Notes under the pieces: model-generated | The model's database searches: none | The model's input: the letters and a program-made list of their open reading frames with translations, nothing else | Told to the model about the DNA's origin: nothing | In this document: positions 8,442 through 17,353 of the stretch, piece by piece | Numbering within the stretch: the stretch's first letter is position 1 | Layout: the number at the start of each line of letters is the position of its first letter | Translations under genes and position numbers: made by a program | Assembly (NCBI GenBank): GCA_964419055.1 | Contig: CAYQNU010000001.1 | Coordinates: 186,001-250,000, forward strand | Direction of reading: 5' to 3' | Length of the DNA stretch: 64,000 nt | From: CAYQNU01 sp964419055 | Lineage (GTDB): Bacteria > Bacteroidota > Bacteroidia > Flavobacteriales_D > Parvicellaceae

Positions 8442-8870
8442 ATGAAAAATTCAAATACATTCTTTTCGGCATTAACCATTTTTCCTTTTTTTATGGGAGG
8501 ACTTTTCAATGCTGCACCTAAACAATCCTATGAACCAATAATCTTAAAATCAGTTTATCCGTTATCGATAAATGACCTATCACCCTCAGAAAAAATTGAA
8601 GCCTTTGAATATGTAAATTTAACGGGAGACTGCACTTTTAAAGGAATAAAACTACAAGGAAAAGTGAAATTTGTAACTTCTTTTCCTGACTTTAAAATTC
8701 AATATGTAACTTCCTTTCCAGATATTAAAGTGAAATTTGTAACCTCTTTTCCTGATGCTTGCGGTAAGTGGCAAGTAGTCGAATCTTTCCCTGATTTTGA
8801 AGTGCAAATTGTAACTTCCTTTCCAGATATTAAAGTACAACAAGTAGAATCGTTTCCTGGAATGAATTAA
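8442..8870 (+). CDS. Small secreted SFPD-repeat protein, probable 7(1) septoil-knot family
   Basis: The 142-residue protein starts with a hydrophobic segment (about residues 8-24). After a linker comes an 80-residue domain built of six near-copies of a 9-11 residue unit: KFVTSFPDFKIQY, VTSFPDIKVKF, VTSFPDACGKWQV, VESFPDFEVQI, VTSFPDIKVQQ and VESFPGMN. A single ACGKW insertion breaks the series in the middle. This pattern (V-x-SFPD-x-K-V strands, one CGKW loop, closing SFPG) is what I remember for the 7(1) septoil-knot (Septknot) domain, a small deeply knotted fold. The biological function of that family is unknown. The domain has two cysteines, GDC before the repeats and ACGKW in the middle. 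It is monocistronic between two promoter regions. Confidence 0.75.
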   Translation: MKNSNTFFSALTIFPFFMGGLFNAAPKQSYEPIILKSVYPLSINDLSPSEKIEAFEYVNLTGDCTFKGIKLQGKVKFVTSFPDFKIQYVTSFPDIKVKFVTSFPDACGKWQVVESFPDFEVQIVTSFPDIKVQQVESFPGMN

Positions 8871-8920
8871 GTAAAAAGAATTTCTTTGAAAATAAGAGGA
8901 TTACTCATAAAAGGATTATT

Positions 8921-8928
8921 TACCTTTG
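8921..8928 (+). promoter_or_regulatory. TACCTTTG -7 box upstream of secreted protein gene
   Basis: A perfect TAnnTTTG lies 41 nt before the ATG at 8970. A -33 TTTG at the expected distance is not obvious. Confidence 0.45.
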
Positions 8929-8969
8929 TACTTTCTTAAACTAACAAACCCTCAAACCAAATTTTAATT

Positions 8970-9668
8970 ATGAAAAACTTTTTTAAACTATCCATCTCGT
9001 TCTTTAGTCTTAGTTTGTTTTCTTTTGCTACGCAGGCCCAAGATTGTTCCGATTTTTTCCCATTTGATGAAGGAAAATCTTGGGAAATGACCCATTATAA
9101 TGCCAAAGCCAAAATTACCGGTAAAACACTCCAAAAAATAATTTCCAAAAAAGTTGATTCAGGTCTAATTACTTCTGTTATTCAAATGGATCATCAAGAC
9201 GAAAAGGGGAAAAGCGAAATGACACAAGAATACGAGGTTTATTGTAGTAATGGAACTTTTAAAATGTCTACAAAAGCTTTAATTCCCCAAGAATCTATGC
9301 AGTCTATGGAATCAATGGAAGTTACAATGGATGTGAAAGATTTAGAAATGCCTACTGTTCTTGTTCCTGGTACTACTCTTCCTGATGGATCAATAAAAAT
9401 GACCGCTTCAATGAATGGTATGACCATTATGAACATGAATATTGATATTACCAACAGAAAAGTTGAAAGTAAAGAGACCATTACAACGGATGCAGGAACA
9501 TTTGAGTGTTATAAAATGACCGAAACAAGTACTGTTAAAATGGGGTTTATGAACCAAACAAGCACCACCACGAGTTGGTTTGCACCTAAGTATGGGGTCA
9601 TTAAAAGTGAACATTATGACAAAAATGGAAAACTTGAATCTTATTCATTAATGACCAAATTCAACTAA
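8970..9668 (+). CDS. Secreted protein, DUF3108/TapB-like
   Basis: The 232-residue protein has a clear signal peptide (about 1-23, ending FATQAQ). The mature part shows the features of the DUF3108-like group: FPFDEGKSWEMTHY at the start, then GTFECYKM and TTTSWFAPKYGVIKSEHYDKNGKLESY. These are long antiparallel strands as in LolA/LppX-like beta-sheet proteins. The middle (about residues 108-160) is unusually methionine-rich (ESMQSMESMEVTM, SMNGMTIMNMNI). There are three cysteines in the mature region. Function unknown; the family assignment rests on memory of the C-terminal pattern. Confidence 0.7.
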   Translation: MKNFFKLSISFFSLSLFSFATQAQDCSDFFPFDEGKSWEMTHYNAKAKITGKTLQKIISKKVDSGLITSVIQMDHQDEKGKSEMTQEYEVYCSNGTFKMSTKALIPQESMQSMESMEVTMDVKDLEMPTVLVPGTTLPDGSIKMTASMNGMTIMNMNIDITNRKVESKETITTDAGTFECYKMTETSTVKMGFMNQTSTTTSWFAPKYGVIKSEHYDKNGKLESYSLMTKFN

Positions 9669-9728
9669 CACTAATAGTCGGGTAGTCGGTTTTTATTTAC
9701 GTTATTATATTGCATTAACACATTAAAG

Positions 9729-10844
9729 TTGAATAATCAGGAAATTAAATCAATAGCAGGAATACCTATAAAAGGTAAAACTTTTTTAGCGGCAGGACCA
9801 TGTAGTGCCGAAACTGAAGAGCAAGTGCATCAAACTATAGAGCAGATTTTTCAGGAAATTCCTATTGGAGTTGATTTAATTCGCGCAGGAATCTGGAAAC
9901 CACGTACACGCCCTAATTCTTTTGAAGGGGTAGGACAGATGGGTTTAAGTTGGTTAAAAGATGCTGGAATACGTTATAACACCCCTGTTTGTACAGAAGT
10001 TGCAAATAGTATGCATGTGGAGCAATCACTTAAAGCGGGTATAGATGTGCTTTGGATAGGGGCCCGTACAACCGTTAACCCGTTTTCAGTTCAAGAAATT
10101 GCAGATTCCTTAAAAGGGGTCGACATCCCTGTTTTTATAAAAAACCCAATAAACCCTGATTTAGAATTATGGATCGGAGCTATTGAACGTATTCAAAATG
10201 CTGGTGTTAAAAATATTGCGGCAGTTCATCGTGGTTTTTCACCATTTGAAAAAACGATTTATAGAAATATTCCAAAATGGGATTTACCTGTTGCACTTAA
10301 AAGTAGGATGCCTGAATTACCCATTATATGCGATCCAAGCCATATTTGTGGTAGAAGAGATTTATTATTATCTGTAAGTCAACAAGCACTTGATTTGACG
10401 ATGGACGGATTAATGATCGAATGTCACAGAAATCCTTCCGAAGCTTGGAGCGATGCCGCCCAACAATTGACTCCCAAATCGTTAGCGCAGCTTATGGATG
10501 CGTTAATTATCCGAAAAGTTGATATTCAAAAAGAAATGGGAGGTATTTCATTGGCGGAACTTCGTTTAAAAATTGATTTAGTAGATGAGGAAATATTACA
10601 ATCGTTTGCTAAAAGAATGGAATTGGCACGAAATATTGGGAAAATTAAAAAGGATAACAACGTAACGATACTTCAACTAGATCGATGGAAAGAAATAGTG
10701 GCCCAAAGAAAAAAAATATCTTCATCACTCCAATTAAATGAAACGTTTATTGAAAATATTCTGTCGTTAATTCATGAAGAATCTATGGCTCAACAAAATG
10801 ATGTCATGAACAGACCTAGTAATTCATCAAAATCTGATTTATAG
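9729..10844 (+). CDS. Bifunctional 3-deoxy-7-phosphoheptulonate synthase / chorismate mutase
   Basis: The 371-residue fusion has a KDOPS-like type I-beta DAHP synthase (about 1-265). Its motifs are AAGPCSAE, IWKPRTRPNSFEG, GARTTVNPFSVQEIADSL and IICDPSHICGRR. An AroQ-type chorismate mutase domain follows (about 275-360; SLAELRLKIDLVDEEILQSFAKRMELARNIGKIKK). It condenses PEP with erythrose 4-phosphate, and its mutase half commits chorismate to prephenate, which suggests feedback of the synthase through the mutase domain. The start is TTG at 9729; no ATG is near the conserved N-terminus. The next gene follows after 5 bp, so they are co-transcribed. Confidence 0.93.
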   Translation: MNNQEIKSIAGIPIKGKTFLAAGPCSAETEEQVHQTIEQIFQEIPIGVDLIRAGIWKPRTRPNSFEGVGQMGLSWLKDAGIRYNTPVCTEVANSMHVEQSLKAGIDVLWIGARTTVNPFSVQEIADSLKGVDIPVFIKNPINPDLELWIGAIERIQNAGVKNIAAVHRGFSPFEKTIYRNIPKWDLPVALKSRMPELPIICDPSHICGRRDLLLSVSQQALDLTMDGLMIECHRNPSEAWSDAAQQLTPKSLAQLMDALIIRKVDIQKEMGGISLAELRLKIDLVDEEILQSFAKRMELARNIGKIKKDNNVTILQLDRWKEIVAQRKKISSSLQLNETFIENILSLIHEESMAQQNDVMNRPSNSSKSDL

Positions 10845-10849
10845 CTTTT

Positions 10850-11386
10850 ATGTCAAACAATAAATTAAAATTAGACGAATTAAACAGATTCACCATTGAG
10901 GAATTTAAACAAAATCAAAAACATCCCGTTGTTGTAGTTTTGGACAATGTCAGAAGTTTAAATAATGTGGGATCATTCTTCAGAACTTGTGACGCCTTTA
11001 ATGTGGAAACGTTGGTTTTAACAGGGATTACGGCAACACCTCCACATAGAGAAATACAAAAAACAGCGCTTGGTGCCACTCAGACCGTTCACTGGATTTA
11101 TGAAAATTCATCCATTGATATCGTTAAGAAATTCAAAAATGAGGGTTATCATATATGTTCAATTGAACAAGCTGAGAAAACAACACTTTTGCAGGATTTC
11201 AAAATTGTAAAAAACAAAAAAACAGTTTTCATCTTTGGCAATGAAGTGGATGGTGTAGATCAATCCATCATTGAAATTTCTGATGAAGTGCTTGAAATAC
11301 CCCAATTTGGAACCAAACATTCACTTAATGTTGCAGTAACTGGCGGAGCCGTTTTGTGGGAAGTGACAAAACAGTTAATTTCATAA
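10850..11386 (+). CDS. SpoU/TrmH family RNA 2'-O-methyltransferase
   Basis: The 178-residue SPOUT methyltransferase shows all three family motifs: NVGSFFRTCDAF (motif 1), FIFGNEVDGVD (motif 2) and IPQFGTKHSLNVAVTGGAVLWE (motif 3). The last forms the trefoil-knot SAM pocket. It lacks the N-terminal extension of rRNA-specific SpoU enzymes. Its target (tRNA Gm18-like or other) cannot be told from sequence. It is coupled to the DAHP synthase gene by a 5-bp gap. Confidence 0.88.
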   Translation: MSNNKLKLDELNRFTIEEFKQNQKHPVVVVLDNVRSLNNVGSFFRTCDAFNVETLVLTGITATPPHREIQKTALGATQTVHWIYENSSIDIVKKFKNEGYHICSIEQAEKTTLLQDFKIVKNKKTVFIFGNEVDGVDQSIIEISDEVLEIPQFGTKHSLNVAVTGGAVLWEVTKQLIS

Positions 11387-11627
11387 ATTCTTATCACGAA
11401 TTTAAACAAAAGGATTTAAGTTCTGAGATAAAATCTCACATTTTCAGACGTTTAGCGATCCATTTAGATATTTTTATTATCAAACTTAAAAAAGGTTAAT
11501 TGACCTTTAACTCACTCAAATTAACCTTTTGTTAAAATATCTTAAAAAAAATCAGTAAAATTTAGGTGATAAAAAATTTTATTGTGTAATTTCGTTGCGA
11601 TATTCTCATTACTTAACCTATCAAGAT
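11387..11627. other. AT-rich intergenic region with two small hairpins and a TAATTTCG box
   Basis: This 241-bp gap contains the inverted repeat TGAGAT-AAA-ATCTCA (about 11424-11438) and the hairpin AAAGGT-TAATTG-ACCTTT (about 11491-11508). Neither is followed by a long T run. TAATTTCG (11587-11594) resembles a -7 box placed 33 nt before the ATG at 11628. No gene is seen. Confidence 0.45.
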
Positions 11628-14588
11628 ATGAATACAACGAAAATACTTATTTCAACCTTATTAACCGCTACGGTAGTTAGCGGTGTAGTGGTTATGAATT
11701 ATACCTCCAAAAATACGGCTGTTGGTTCTTATGAACCCATGAGTTTGTCTATAAATGAAGGAGGAAAAGGAAAAAACTGGAATGATGCCAAAGAATATTT
11801 GGACATGATTTATGCCAATGTTAACACTGGTGAGGTTGATCCTAATGATTATTACTTGGCAAAACAGCAAATTTTGAACACCGCTTGGCCTAAAGCTGTA
11901 AATATGACGTTTACTGAAGAAGGTCCAAATAATATCGGTGGTAGAACAAGAGCCATTGCTGCTCACCCAACTGATCCCAACATTATATATGCTGGGTCTG
12001 TATCAGGTGGTTTATTCAAATCAGTTAATGCAGGAAATTCTTGGGTAAGACTTCAATCTTGGGATGATGCTGTTCCTACTAATTGTATATCTTCTTGTGT
12101 GATGACACCAAATGGAACATTATATGTAGGTGCTGGTTTTAACGCTTATAATGATGGTTTTCAATCAGCCAATGGTATTTGGTATAGTACAGATGGTGGT
12201 GCTACGTTTAATAAAATTACAGCAACAGGCTCACAAAGTGTAAACAAAATTTTCGCTGATAAAAGCAAACCGAATACGATATATTATGTTGGAACAAGTT
12301 TAGGTATTAAAAGAATTACAGACGGAAGTAACGGTGGAACTATTGAAACCCTTTCAAACGGGATTGGTGGAACTGTATCTGGTAGTGATATTAAAGTTTC
12401 TCCTGATGGAAATCACGTTTTATTTACAGGTTTTTCTGGTTCTGTAGTTTATGTTTCGAATGACGGTGGTGCTACTTTTGTAAATAAAGGTTCGCAAATG
12501 AGTTTAGGTGGGGTTAACAGATGCGAAGGAGCAATATCTCACAACAAAACAGCTGCGGGAAATTATACTATGTATGTTATTTTATCAAAAGGAGGTAACT
12601 GGGGTGGGGCTTATATGTCAGAAGATAATGGTGTTACTTGGAATCAAATTGCAAATGGATGGACTAATAACCCAAATATTCCTTTTGATCAACAGTTTAA
12701 TCCGTTAAACAGTGGAGGTATTTCGCCTCAAGGTGGTTACAACTTAGTATGTGAAGTTGTGCCAGGTGATCCATACACAATGATTTTAGGGGGTATTGAT
12801 TTATGGAGATGGAGAAAAACTCCAGGTTCAAGCCCAGTAGCTGGTCAATTTGAAAGACTTTCTTTCTGGTTTTTACCTCCTTTCGTTCCTAAATATGTGC
12901 ACGCTGATAATCACCGTTTGACTTGGGCTTCGAATAACCGCTTATTAATTGGAAATGACGGAGGTGTTGGTATTTCATTGGATACTTCTTTATCTGTATT
13001 TACTGCTGCCAATAGAGGATATAATGTTACTCAATTTTACGCTATGGCTTTTGGACCAGGTGGCCAAGTAGTGGGTGGTGCTCAAGATAACGGAACGCTG
13101 TACAATGATCATTCGGGTTTATCTTACCAAGAATTTAGAGAATTTGGCGGTGGTGACGGATTTGAATGCGAATTATCTCAAATCAAAAATGGTGCTGCAA
13201 TAGGATCTGTATATTACTCTTCAATTTTTAGAGCAGAAGATGCAGGTACCAATCAACAAGTATCTGCTCCGTGTGGAACTGGTGTTATTGGCCAAAGCTG
13301 TGGAACTTTTGCTACATTTATGCGTTTGTTTGAAGATGAAATGGATATGGATACACAAGATTCTATTCAATTTATTCCTGATTCTAATATGTTTGTTGGA
13401 CAAACTGCGGTTTATTACAGCGAAAACTTTAACACTCGTTTAGAATATACACTTACACAAGATTTAGTAGTGTTATACGATTCAGTTGCTCCATTGAACG
13501 ATTCAGTATTACCAAACTTTGACACTATTCAAGCAGGAGAGTGGTATTACTACAACCCACAACCCCAAGACACCATTATGCTTCCTGATTACGTTCAAAC
13601 GTTATTCGTAACTGGAAATAATACAGGTGTATACATCACTCGTGATATATGGAAATTTTCACAATTGCCTACTTATAATTTAATTGCGTCAAACATAACT
13701 GCTGCTTCTAAATTTGAGTTTTCAAAAGATGGAAATACACTCTGGATTGGAACTTATAACGGTCAAATATGGCGTGTAAATAATCTGGATAGTGCCTATA
13801 CACCTGCACAACTGGCAGCTAGTAGTGCCAATTTCAAATTAGATATAGATCAAATCACTGTTTCTGGGTTAGGTTCTCAAGTTGTTACGGATATTTCTGT
13901 ACATCCAAATGACCCTAATAAAGTTTTAATAACTGCAGGTGGTGCTGGTGGAAGCAACATTTTCTACAGTAGTAATGCAATGGCAACAACACCAACTTTT
14001 GCTGCTAAAAATGGTAATCTACCATCATATGCTGTTCACGGTGGAGAGTTAATTGTTGATCCGCAAAATAATATTACCATAGTTGTTGGAACTGAATTTG
14101 GTGTATATGCCACAGAATCTAATCCAAGTGGTACGGTAGTATGGACACCTCTTACGAATGAAATTGGTATGGTTCCAGTATATGATGTGCGTCAACAACA
14201 CAGACCTTGGAGCACAACAGTTGCTAACTCAGGTGTAGTATATGTGGGTACTTTTGGTAGAGGTATCTGGAAATCTGATGATGCCGCTTCAACTGGTTCA
14301 TTAAAACCATTAGCAGAAGAATTAGCAAAACCAATTTCTAATATTTCAATCTTCCCTAATCCATTGAGAAATGAAGGTACATTGAAATTTGAAATGGGAA
14401 GCCAAGATGATGTAATGATAGAGATTTACTCTCTTCAAGGTAAACTAATTAGATCAGTACCTCTTAAAAATGTACCAAGTGGAATGCATACTATTAATTT
14501 CAATGCTGATGAATTTGCAGCAGGAACTTATATTGTAACATTCACTGTTGGAAACACAAGAGAAGTAACTAAATTTATCAAAAATTAA
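11628..14588 (+). CDS. Secreted Asp-box beta-propeller protein with T9SS type A sorting domain
   Basis: The 986-residue protein has an N-terminal signal anchor (about 4-22). The body has sialidase/VPS10-type repeats with Asp-boxes: SVNAGNSWVRL, STDGGATFNKI, SNDGGATFVNK and SEDNGVTWNQI. GGRTRAIAAHPTDPNIIYAG and LFIGNDGG-like segments are typical of these propellers. The last 80 residues form a type A sorting domain (ISIFPNPLRNEGTLKFEM, IYSLQGKLIRS, AAGTYIVTF, TKFIKN). Sialidase catalytic residues cannot be assigned, so a hydrolase activity is not claimed. The ATG at 11628 is preferred over the upstream TTG at 11595, because the signal sequence begins directly after it. A strong terminator follows. 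Confidence 0.88.
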   Translation: MNTTKILISTLLTATVVSGVVVMNYTSKNTAVGSYEPMSLSINEGGKGKNWNDAKEYLDMIYANVNTGEVDPNDYYLAKQQILNTAWPKAVNMTFTEEGPNNIGGRTRAIAAHPTDPNIIYAGSVSGGLFKSVNAGNSWVRLQSWDDAVPTNCISSCVMTPNGTLYVGAGFNAYNDGFQSANGIWYSTDGGATFNKITATGSQSVNKIFADKSKPNTIYYVGTSLGIKRITDGSNGGTIETLSNGIGGTVSGSDIKVSPDGNHVLFTGFSGSVVYVSNDGGATFVNKGSQMSLGGVNRCEGAISHNKTAAGNYTMYVILSKGGNWGGAYMSEDNGVTWNQIANGWTNNPNIPFDQQFNPLNSGGISPQGGYNLVCEVVPGDPYTMILGGIDLWRWRKTPGSSPVAGQFERLSFWFLPPFVPKYVHADNHRLTWASNNRLLIGNDGGVGISLDTSLSVFTAANRGYNVTQFYAMAFGPGGQVVGGAQDNGTLYNDHSGLSYQEFREFGGGDGFECELSQIKNGAAIGSVYYSSIFRAEDAGTNQQVSAPCGTGVIGQSCGTFATFMRLFEDEMDMDTQDSIQFIPDSNMFVGQTAVYYSENFNTRLEYTLTQDLVVLYDSVAPLNDSVLPNFDTIQAGEWYYYNPQPQDTIMLPDYVQTLFVTGNNTGVYITRDIWKFSQLPTYNLIASNITAASKFEFSKDGNTLWIGTYNGQIWRVNNLDSAYTPAQLAASSANFKLDIDQITVSGLGSQVVTDISVHPNDPNKVLITAGGAGGSNIFYSSNAMATTPTFAAKNGNLPSYAVHGGELIVDPQNNITIVVGTEFGVYATESNPSGTVVWTPLTNEIGMVPVYDVRQQHRPWSTTVANSGVVYVGTFGRGIWKSDDAASTGSLKPLAEELAKPISNISIFPNPLRNEGTLKFEMGSQDDVMIEIYSLQGKLIRSVPLKNVPSGMHTINFNADEFAAGTYIVTFTVGNTREVTKFIKN

Positions 14589-14616
14589 TTTGAGTACTAG
14601 ATAATCAAATAATAAG

Positions 14617-14649
14617 AAACCTCTCAGTCCTACTGAGAGGTTTTTTTTT
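14617..14649 (+). terminator. Rho-independent terminator after the Asp-box protein gene
   Basis: A perfect 10-bp stem AACCTCTCAG/CTGAGAGGTT with loop TCCTA runs into nine T residues. Confidence 0.93.
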
Positions 14650-14651
14650 GC

Positions 14652-14659
14652 TAATTTTG
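14652..14659 (+). promoter_or_regulatory. TAATTTTG -7 box for gap
   Basis: TAATTTTG fits TAnnTTTG and lies 25 nt before the gap ATG. It begins immediately after the T run of the preceding terminator, so any -33 element would lie within the terminator hairpin. Confidence 0.45.
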
Positions 14660-14684
14660 TTATTATTAATAATAAGTACGCATT

Positions 14685-15683
14685 ATGACAAAAATTAAAG
14701 TTGCTATAAACGGATTTGGACGAATTGGAAGAGTCGTTACAAGAATACTATCACAAAGAAGTGATATGGAGTTAGTGGCTATTAATGATTTGACGGATGC
14801 CAAAACATTAGCTCACTTATTGAAATATGATTCTGTACATCGCGCATTTACTGGTGAGATTAGTTACACCGAAAAAAGCTTGCTCATAAATGGAAATGAG
14901 GTACTTATATTTGCCGAAAAAGATCCTTCGCTTTTACCTTGGAGTAATTTGAATATTGATGTAGTGATTGAGTCTACTGGTATATTTAGAACAAAAGAAA
15001 CCGCAGGTAAACACATTACAGCCGGAGCCAAGAAGGTTATTGTAACTGCCCCAGCTAAAGGTGGGGGTATTCCCGGTTTTGTGTTTGGTATCAATGATGA
15101 AAAACTTACGGGCAACGAAAAAATCGTGAGTAATGCTTCTTGCACAACCAATTGTGCTGCTCCTATGGTTCAAATTCTGGATGAATTAGCAACAATTGAG
15201 TCAGGATTGATTTCAACTGTTCATTCCTATACTGGTGACCAACGATTGCATGATTCGCCCCATACCGATTTAAGAAGAGCACGAGCTGCTACAAATTCTA
15301 TCATTCCTACCACAACTGGTGCGGCAGAGGCAATTGCTGAAATTTTTCCTCATTTAAAAGGTAAAATCGATGGCTCAGGTATAAGGGTCCCAGTAATTGA
15401 TGGTTCCATAACAGAAATAAATTGTATTGTCACTCAACCCGTTACCGTTGAAGCTATAAATTCAGCGTTTTTAAGCGCTTCTGGTGGAAGATTAAAAGGA
15501 ATTTTAGCTTACACCATTGACCCAATTGTATCGTCAGATATTATTGGCAATTCACATTCATGTATTTTTGATCCTGAACTGACTACTGTAGTTGGCAATC
15601 TTGTAAAAATTTCAGGTTGGTACGATAATGAATATGGGTATTCTTGTCGTTTAGTTGAACTTACTGAAAAAATTGGAAAATAA
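14685..15683 (+). CDS. gap: Glyceraldehyde-3-phosphate dehydrogenase, type I
   Basis: The 332-residue enzyme oxidises and phosphorylates glyceraldehyde 3-phosphate with NAD(P). Visible are the Rossmann motif INGFGRIGR, the catalytic Cys153 in SNASCTTNC, the HSYTGDQRLHDSPHTDLRRARAA segment and the C-terminal WYDNEYGYS. The residue after the second NAD strand is D (AINDL), which suggests NAD preference. An ArsC-family gene follows after 11 bp. GAPDH genes are sometimes recruited to arsenic operons to make 1-arseno-3-phosphoglycerate for ArsJ export. No ArsJ is seen in the window, so glycolysis/gluconeogenesis remains the default role. Confidence 0.95.
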   Translation: MTKIKVAINGFGRIGRVVTRILSQRSDMELVAINDLTDAKTLAHLLKYDSVHRAFTGEISYTEKSLLINGNEVLIFAEKDPSLLPWSNLNIDVVIESTGIFRTKETAGKHITAGAKKVIVTAPAKGGGIPGFVFGINDEKLTGNEKIVSNASCTTNCAAPMVQILDELATIESGLISTVHSYTGDQRLHDSPHTDLRRARAATNSIIPTTTGAAEAIAEIFPHLKGKIDGSGIRVPVIDGSITEINCIVTQPVTVEAINSAFLSASGGRLKGILAYTIDPIVSSDIIGNSHSCIFDPELTTVVGNLVKISGWYDNEYGYSCRLVELTEKIGK

Positions 15684-15694
15684 TTAAATCCAAA

Positions 15695-16042
15695 ATGAAG
15701 AGTATTCAAGTATATCATAATCCACGATGTTCAAAGAGTAGGATGGCCATAAACTATCTTCAAGATAAATCAATTGAATTTGATACGGTATTGTATCTCG
15801 AAAAAAAACTAACGATAAACGACATTGAATCCATTCTCAAAAAATTGAATCTATCAGCTTCAGAACTTCTTAGAACAGGAGAAGAAGTTTATAAAATAGA
15901 AATTAAAGGGAAGAATATTTCCGATTCAGAAATTATCCAATTAATGATTAAGCATCCTAATTTGATTGAAAGACCCATAATTATAAATGGCAATAAAGCG
16001 GTTATAGGACGTCCAACCGAATTAATCGATAATATCCTTTAA
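15695..16042 (+). CDS. ArsC-family (thioredoxin-fold) reductase
   Basis: A 115-residue ArsC/Spx-superfamily protein. It has the N-terminal HNPRCSKSR loop with catalytic Cys12, LEKKLTINDIESIL, the family segment RTGEEVYK, and LIERPIIINGNKAVIGRPTE with the conserved RP. The HxxRCSK(S/T) loop and RPI motif fit glutaredoxin-coupled arsenate reductase or the broader YfgD-like group. It lies 11 bp behind gap, probably in one transcript. No ArsR, ArsB or ArsJ gene is present nearby, so arsenate reduction is likely but unproven. Confidence 0.87.
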   Translation: MKSIQVYHNPRCSKSRMAINYLQDKSIEFDTVLYLEKKLTINDIESILKKLNLSASELLRTGEEVYKIEIKGKNISDSEIIQLMIKHPNLIERPIIINGNKAVIGRPTELIDNIL

Positions 16043-16061
16043 CATGTACTTTAGTTGACTT

Positions 16062-16685
16062 CTAAGCCATTTGGAAATAAACTACCTTTTTAGTCTCAAA
16101 GAACTCTTCGTTAAAAAAAGTAGGTATTTCATAAATAGTGGGGAAGTATTTGGTGTCTACTTCATTTAATTCTTCGTGAATGTCGCCTCCTTTAAGGTAT
16201 AAAATACCGTTTGGTAAGGAATTAAATGAAGCGGTTTTGAATTTATGTTTGGTCCACGGCATAAAGTTTATCATACGTGTAACTGCACGACTTACTATAA
16301 AATCGTATTTGTTCTTGATATTTTCGGCTCTATCGTGTGTGGCTTTAACATTGGTTAATCCCAAAGCCAAAGCAACCTCTTCAACCACTTTTATTTTTTT
16401 TCCAATGCTGTCAACCAAATGAAATTGACATTCAGGAAACATAATTGCTAAAGGTATTCCCGGAAAACCTCCGCCAGTTCCTATATCCAAAATTGAAGTT
16501 CCAGCCTTAAATTGAATAACTTTAGCTATAGCCAACGAATGTAACACATGTCGTTCATCAAAATTATCAACGTCTTTTCTGCTTATAACGTTTATTTGAG
16601 CATTCCAAAAAGCATACAATTCTTTTAATTGATTGAATTGACTCTCTTGAAGGGTCGAGATTTCAGGAAAATAGTGTTTGATCAT
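16062..16685 (-). CDS. rsmG: 16S rRNA (guanine(527)-N7)-methyltransferase
   Basis: RsmG (GidB) methylates G527 in the 530 loop of 16S rRNA. The 207-residue protein has the SAM motif ILDIGTGGGFPGIPLAI followed by HLVDSIGKKIKVVEEVA and the SRAV strand. NVISRKDVDNFDERHVLHSLAI is the usual N-terminal signature. The ATG at 16685 is preferred to an in-frame TTG at 16697. It starts 16 bp after the ECF sigma gene and converges with arsC (19-bp gap, no hairpin seen). Confidence 0.95.
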   Translation of the reverse strand: MIKHYFPEISTLQESQFNQLKELYAFWNAQINVISRKDVDNFDERHVLHSLAIAKVIQFKAGTSILDIGTGGGFPGIPLAIMFPECQFHLVDSIGKKIKVVEEVALALGLTNVKATHDRAENIKNKYDFIVSRAVTRMINFMPWTKHKFKTASFNSLPNGILYLKGGDIHEELNEVDTKYFPTIYEIPTFFNEEFFETKKVVYFQMA

Positions 16686-16701
16686 ATTACTTGACAACGG
16701 T

Positions 16702-17331
16702 TTAAAAACGATCTCTAGAATCTTTTAAAATTTCATAAAGAAATTCTCTTGCTCTAAATAATTGTGCCTTTACAGTGCCAATTGGTAAATCCATTTCTTC
16801 TGAAATTTCTTCGTAGCTTTTTTCGTCAAAATAGCGCATTTCTATCAACGCTTTGTATCGAGGTTTTAATCGTTTAACCACATCACGCATCACCAACAAT
16901 TTTTGTTCACGAATAGCATCTTGTTCTGGATTTAGGTCATCTGATCGAAGTTCAATCATTAATGAATCTCCATCATCATTATTGTAACGGTTATCTAACG
17001 ATAATACATTCTTTTTCTTCTTTCGAATAAAATCAATGGCGTTATTGGTAGCAATTTTAAACAACCAAGTACTAAAAGCATAGGTTGGTATGTATTGATG
17101 TAAACGGTTAAAAGCTTTTCCAAAGGCTTCAATGGTCAAATCTTCAGCATCATCGCTATCATTTACCATTTTAAGTAACATGTAAAAAACAGAATCTTTG
17201 TAACGATCCATCAATGAAGCAAATGCCTTTTGGTCACCTTCATTTATTGCCTTTAAAACTAAAGCATAATCTACCTTAGCTTTATCTGATAAATGCTCAA
17301 TTGAAGGCTCTAACTCGTCTTGATTTTCCAT
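16702..17331 (-). CDS. ECF-type RNA polymerase sigma factor
   Basis: The 209-residue protein has sigma region 2 (LMDRYKDSVFYMLLKMVNDSDDAEDLTIEAFGKAF ... FSTWLFKIATNNAIDFIRKKK) and region 4 (RYKALIEMRYFDEKSYEEISEEMDLPIGTVKAQLFRARE). There is no region 1.1 or 3, so it is an extracytoplasmic-function type. No anti-sigma gene is adjacent; its neighbours are a GT2 enzyme upstream and rsmG downstream. In Bacteroidota such stand-alone ECF factors are common, and its regulon is unknown. Confidence 0.92.
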   Translation of the reverse strand: MENQDELEPSIEHLSDKAKVDYALVLKAINEGDQKAFASLMDRYKDSVFYMLLKMVNDSDDAEDLTIEAFGKAFNRLHQYIPTYAFSTWLFKIATNNAIDFIRKKKKNVLSLDNRYNNDDGDSLMIELRSDDLNPEQDAIREQKLLVMRDVVKRLKPRYKALIEMRYFDEKSYEEISEEMDLPIGTVKAQLFRAREFLYEILKDSRDRF

Positions 17332-17353
17332 ATACTTAGTGTAAAGTTAACAT

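Noticed and set aside
8640..8860. Short direct DNA repeats (about 30 bp) considered as a CRISPR array
   Set aside because: The repeats are in frame, encode V-x-SFPD units and vary between copies.
11661..11966. 101-residue minus-strand ORF opposite the Asp-box protein
   Set aside because: Antisense shadow with no supporting signal.
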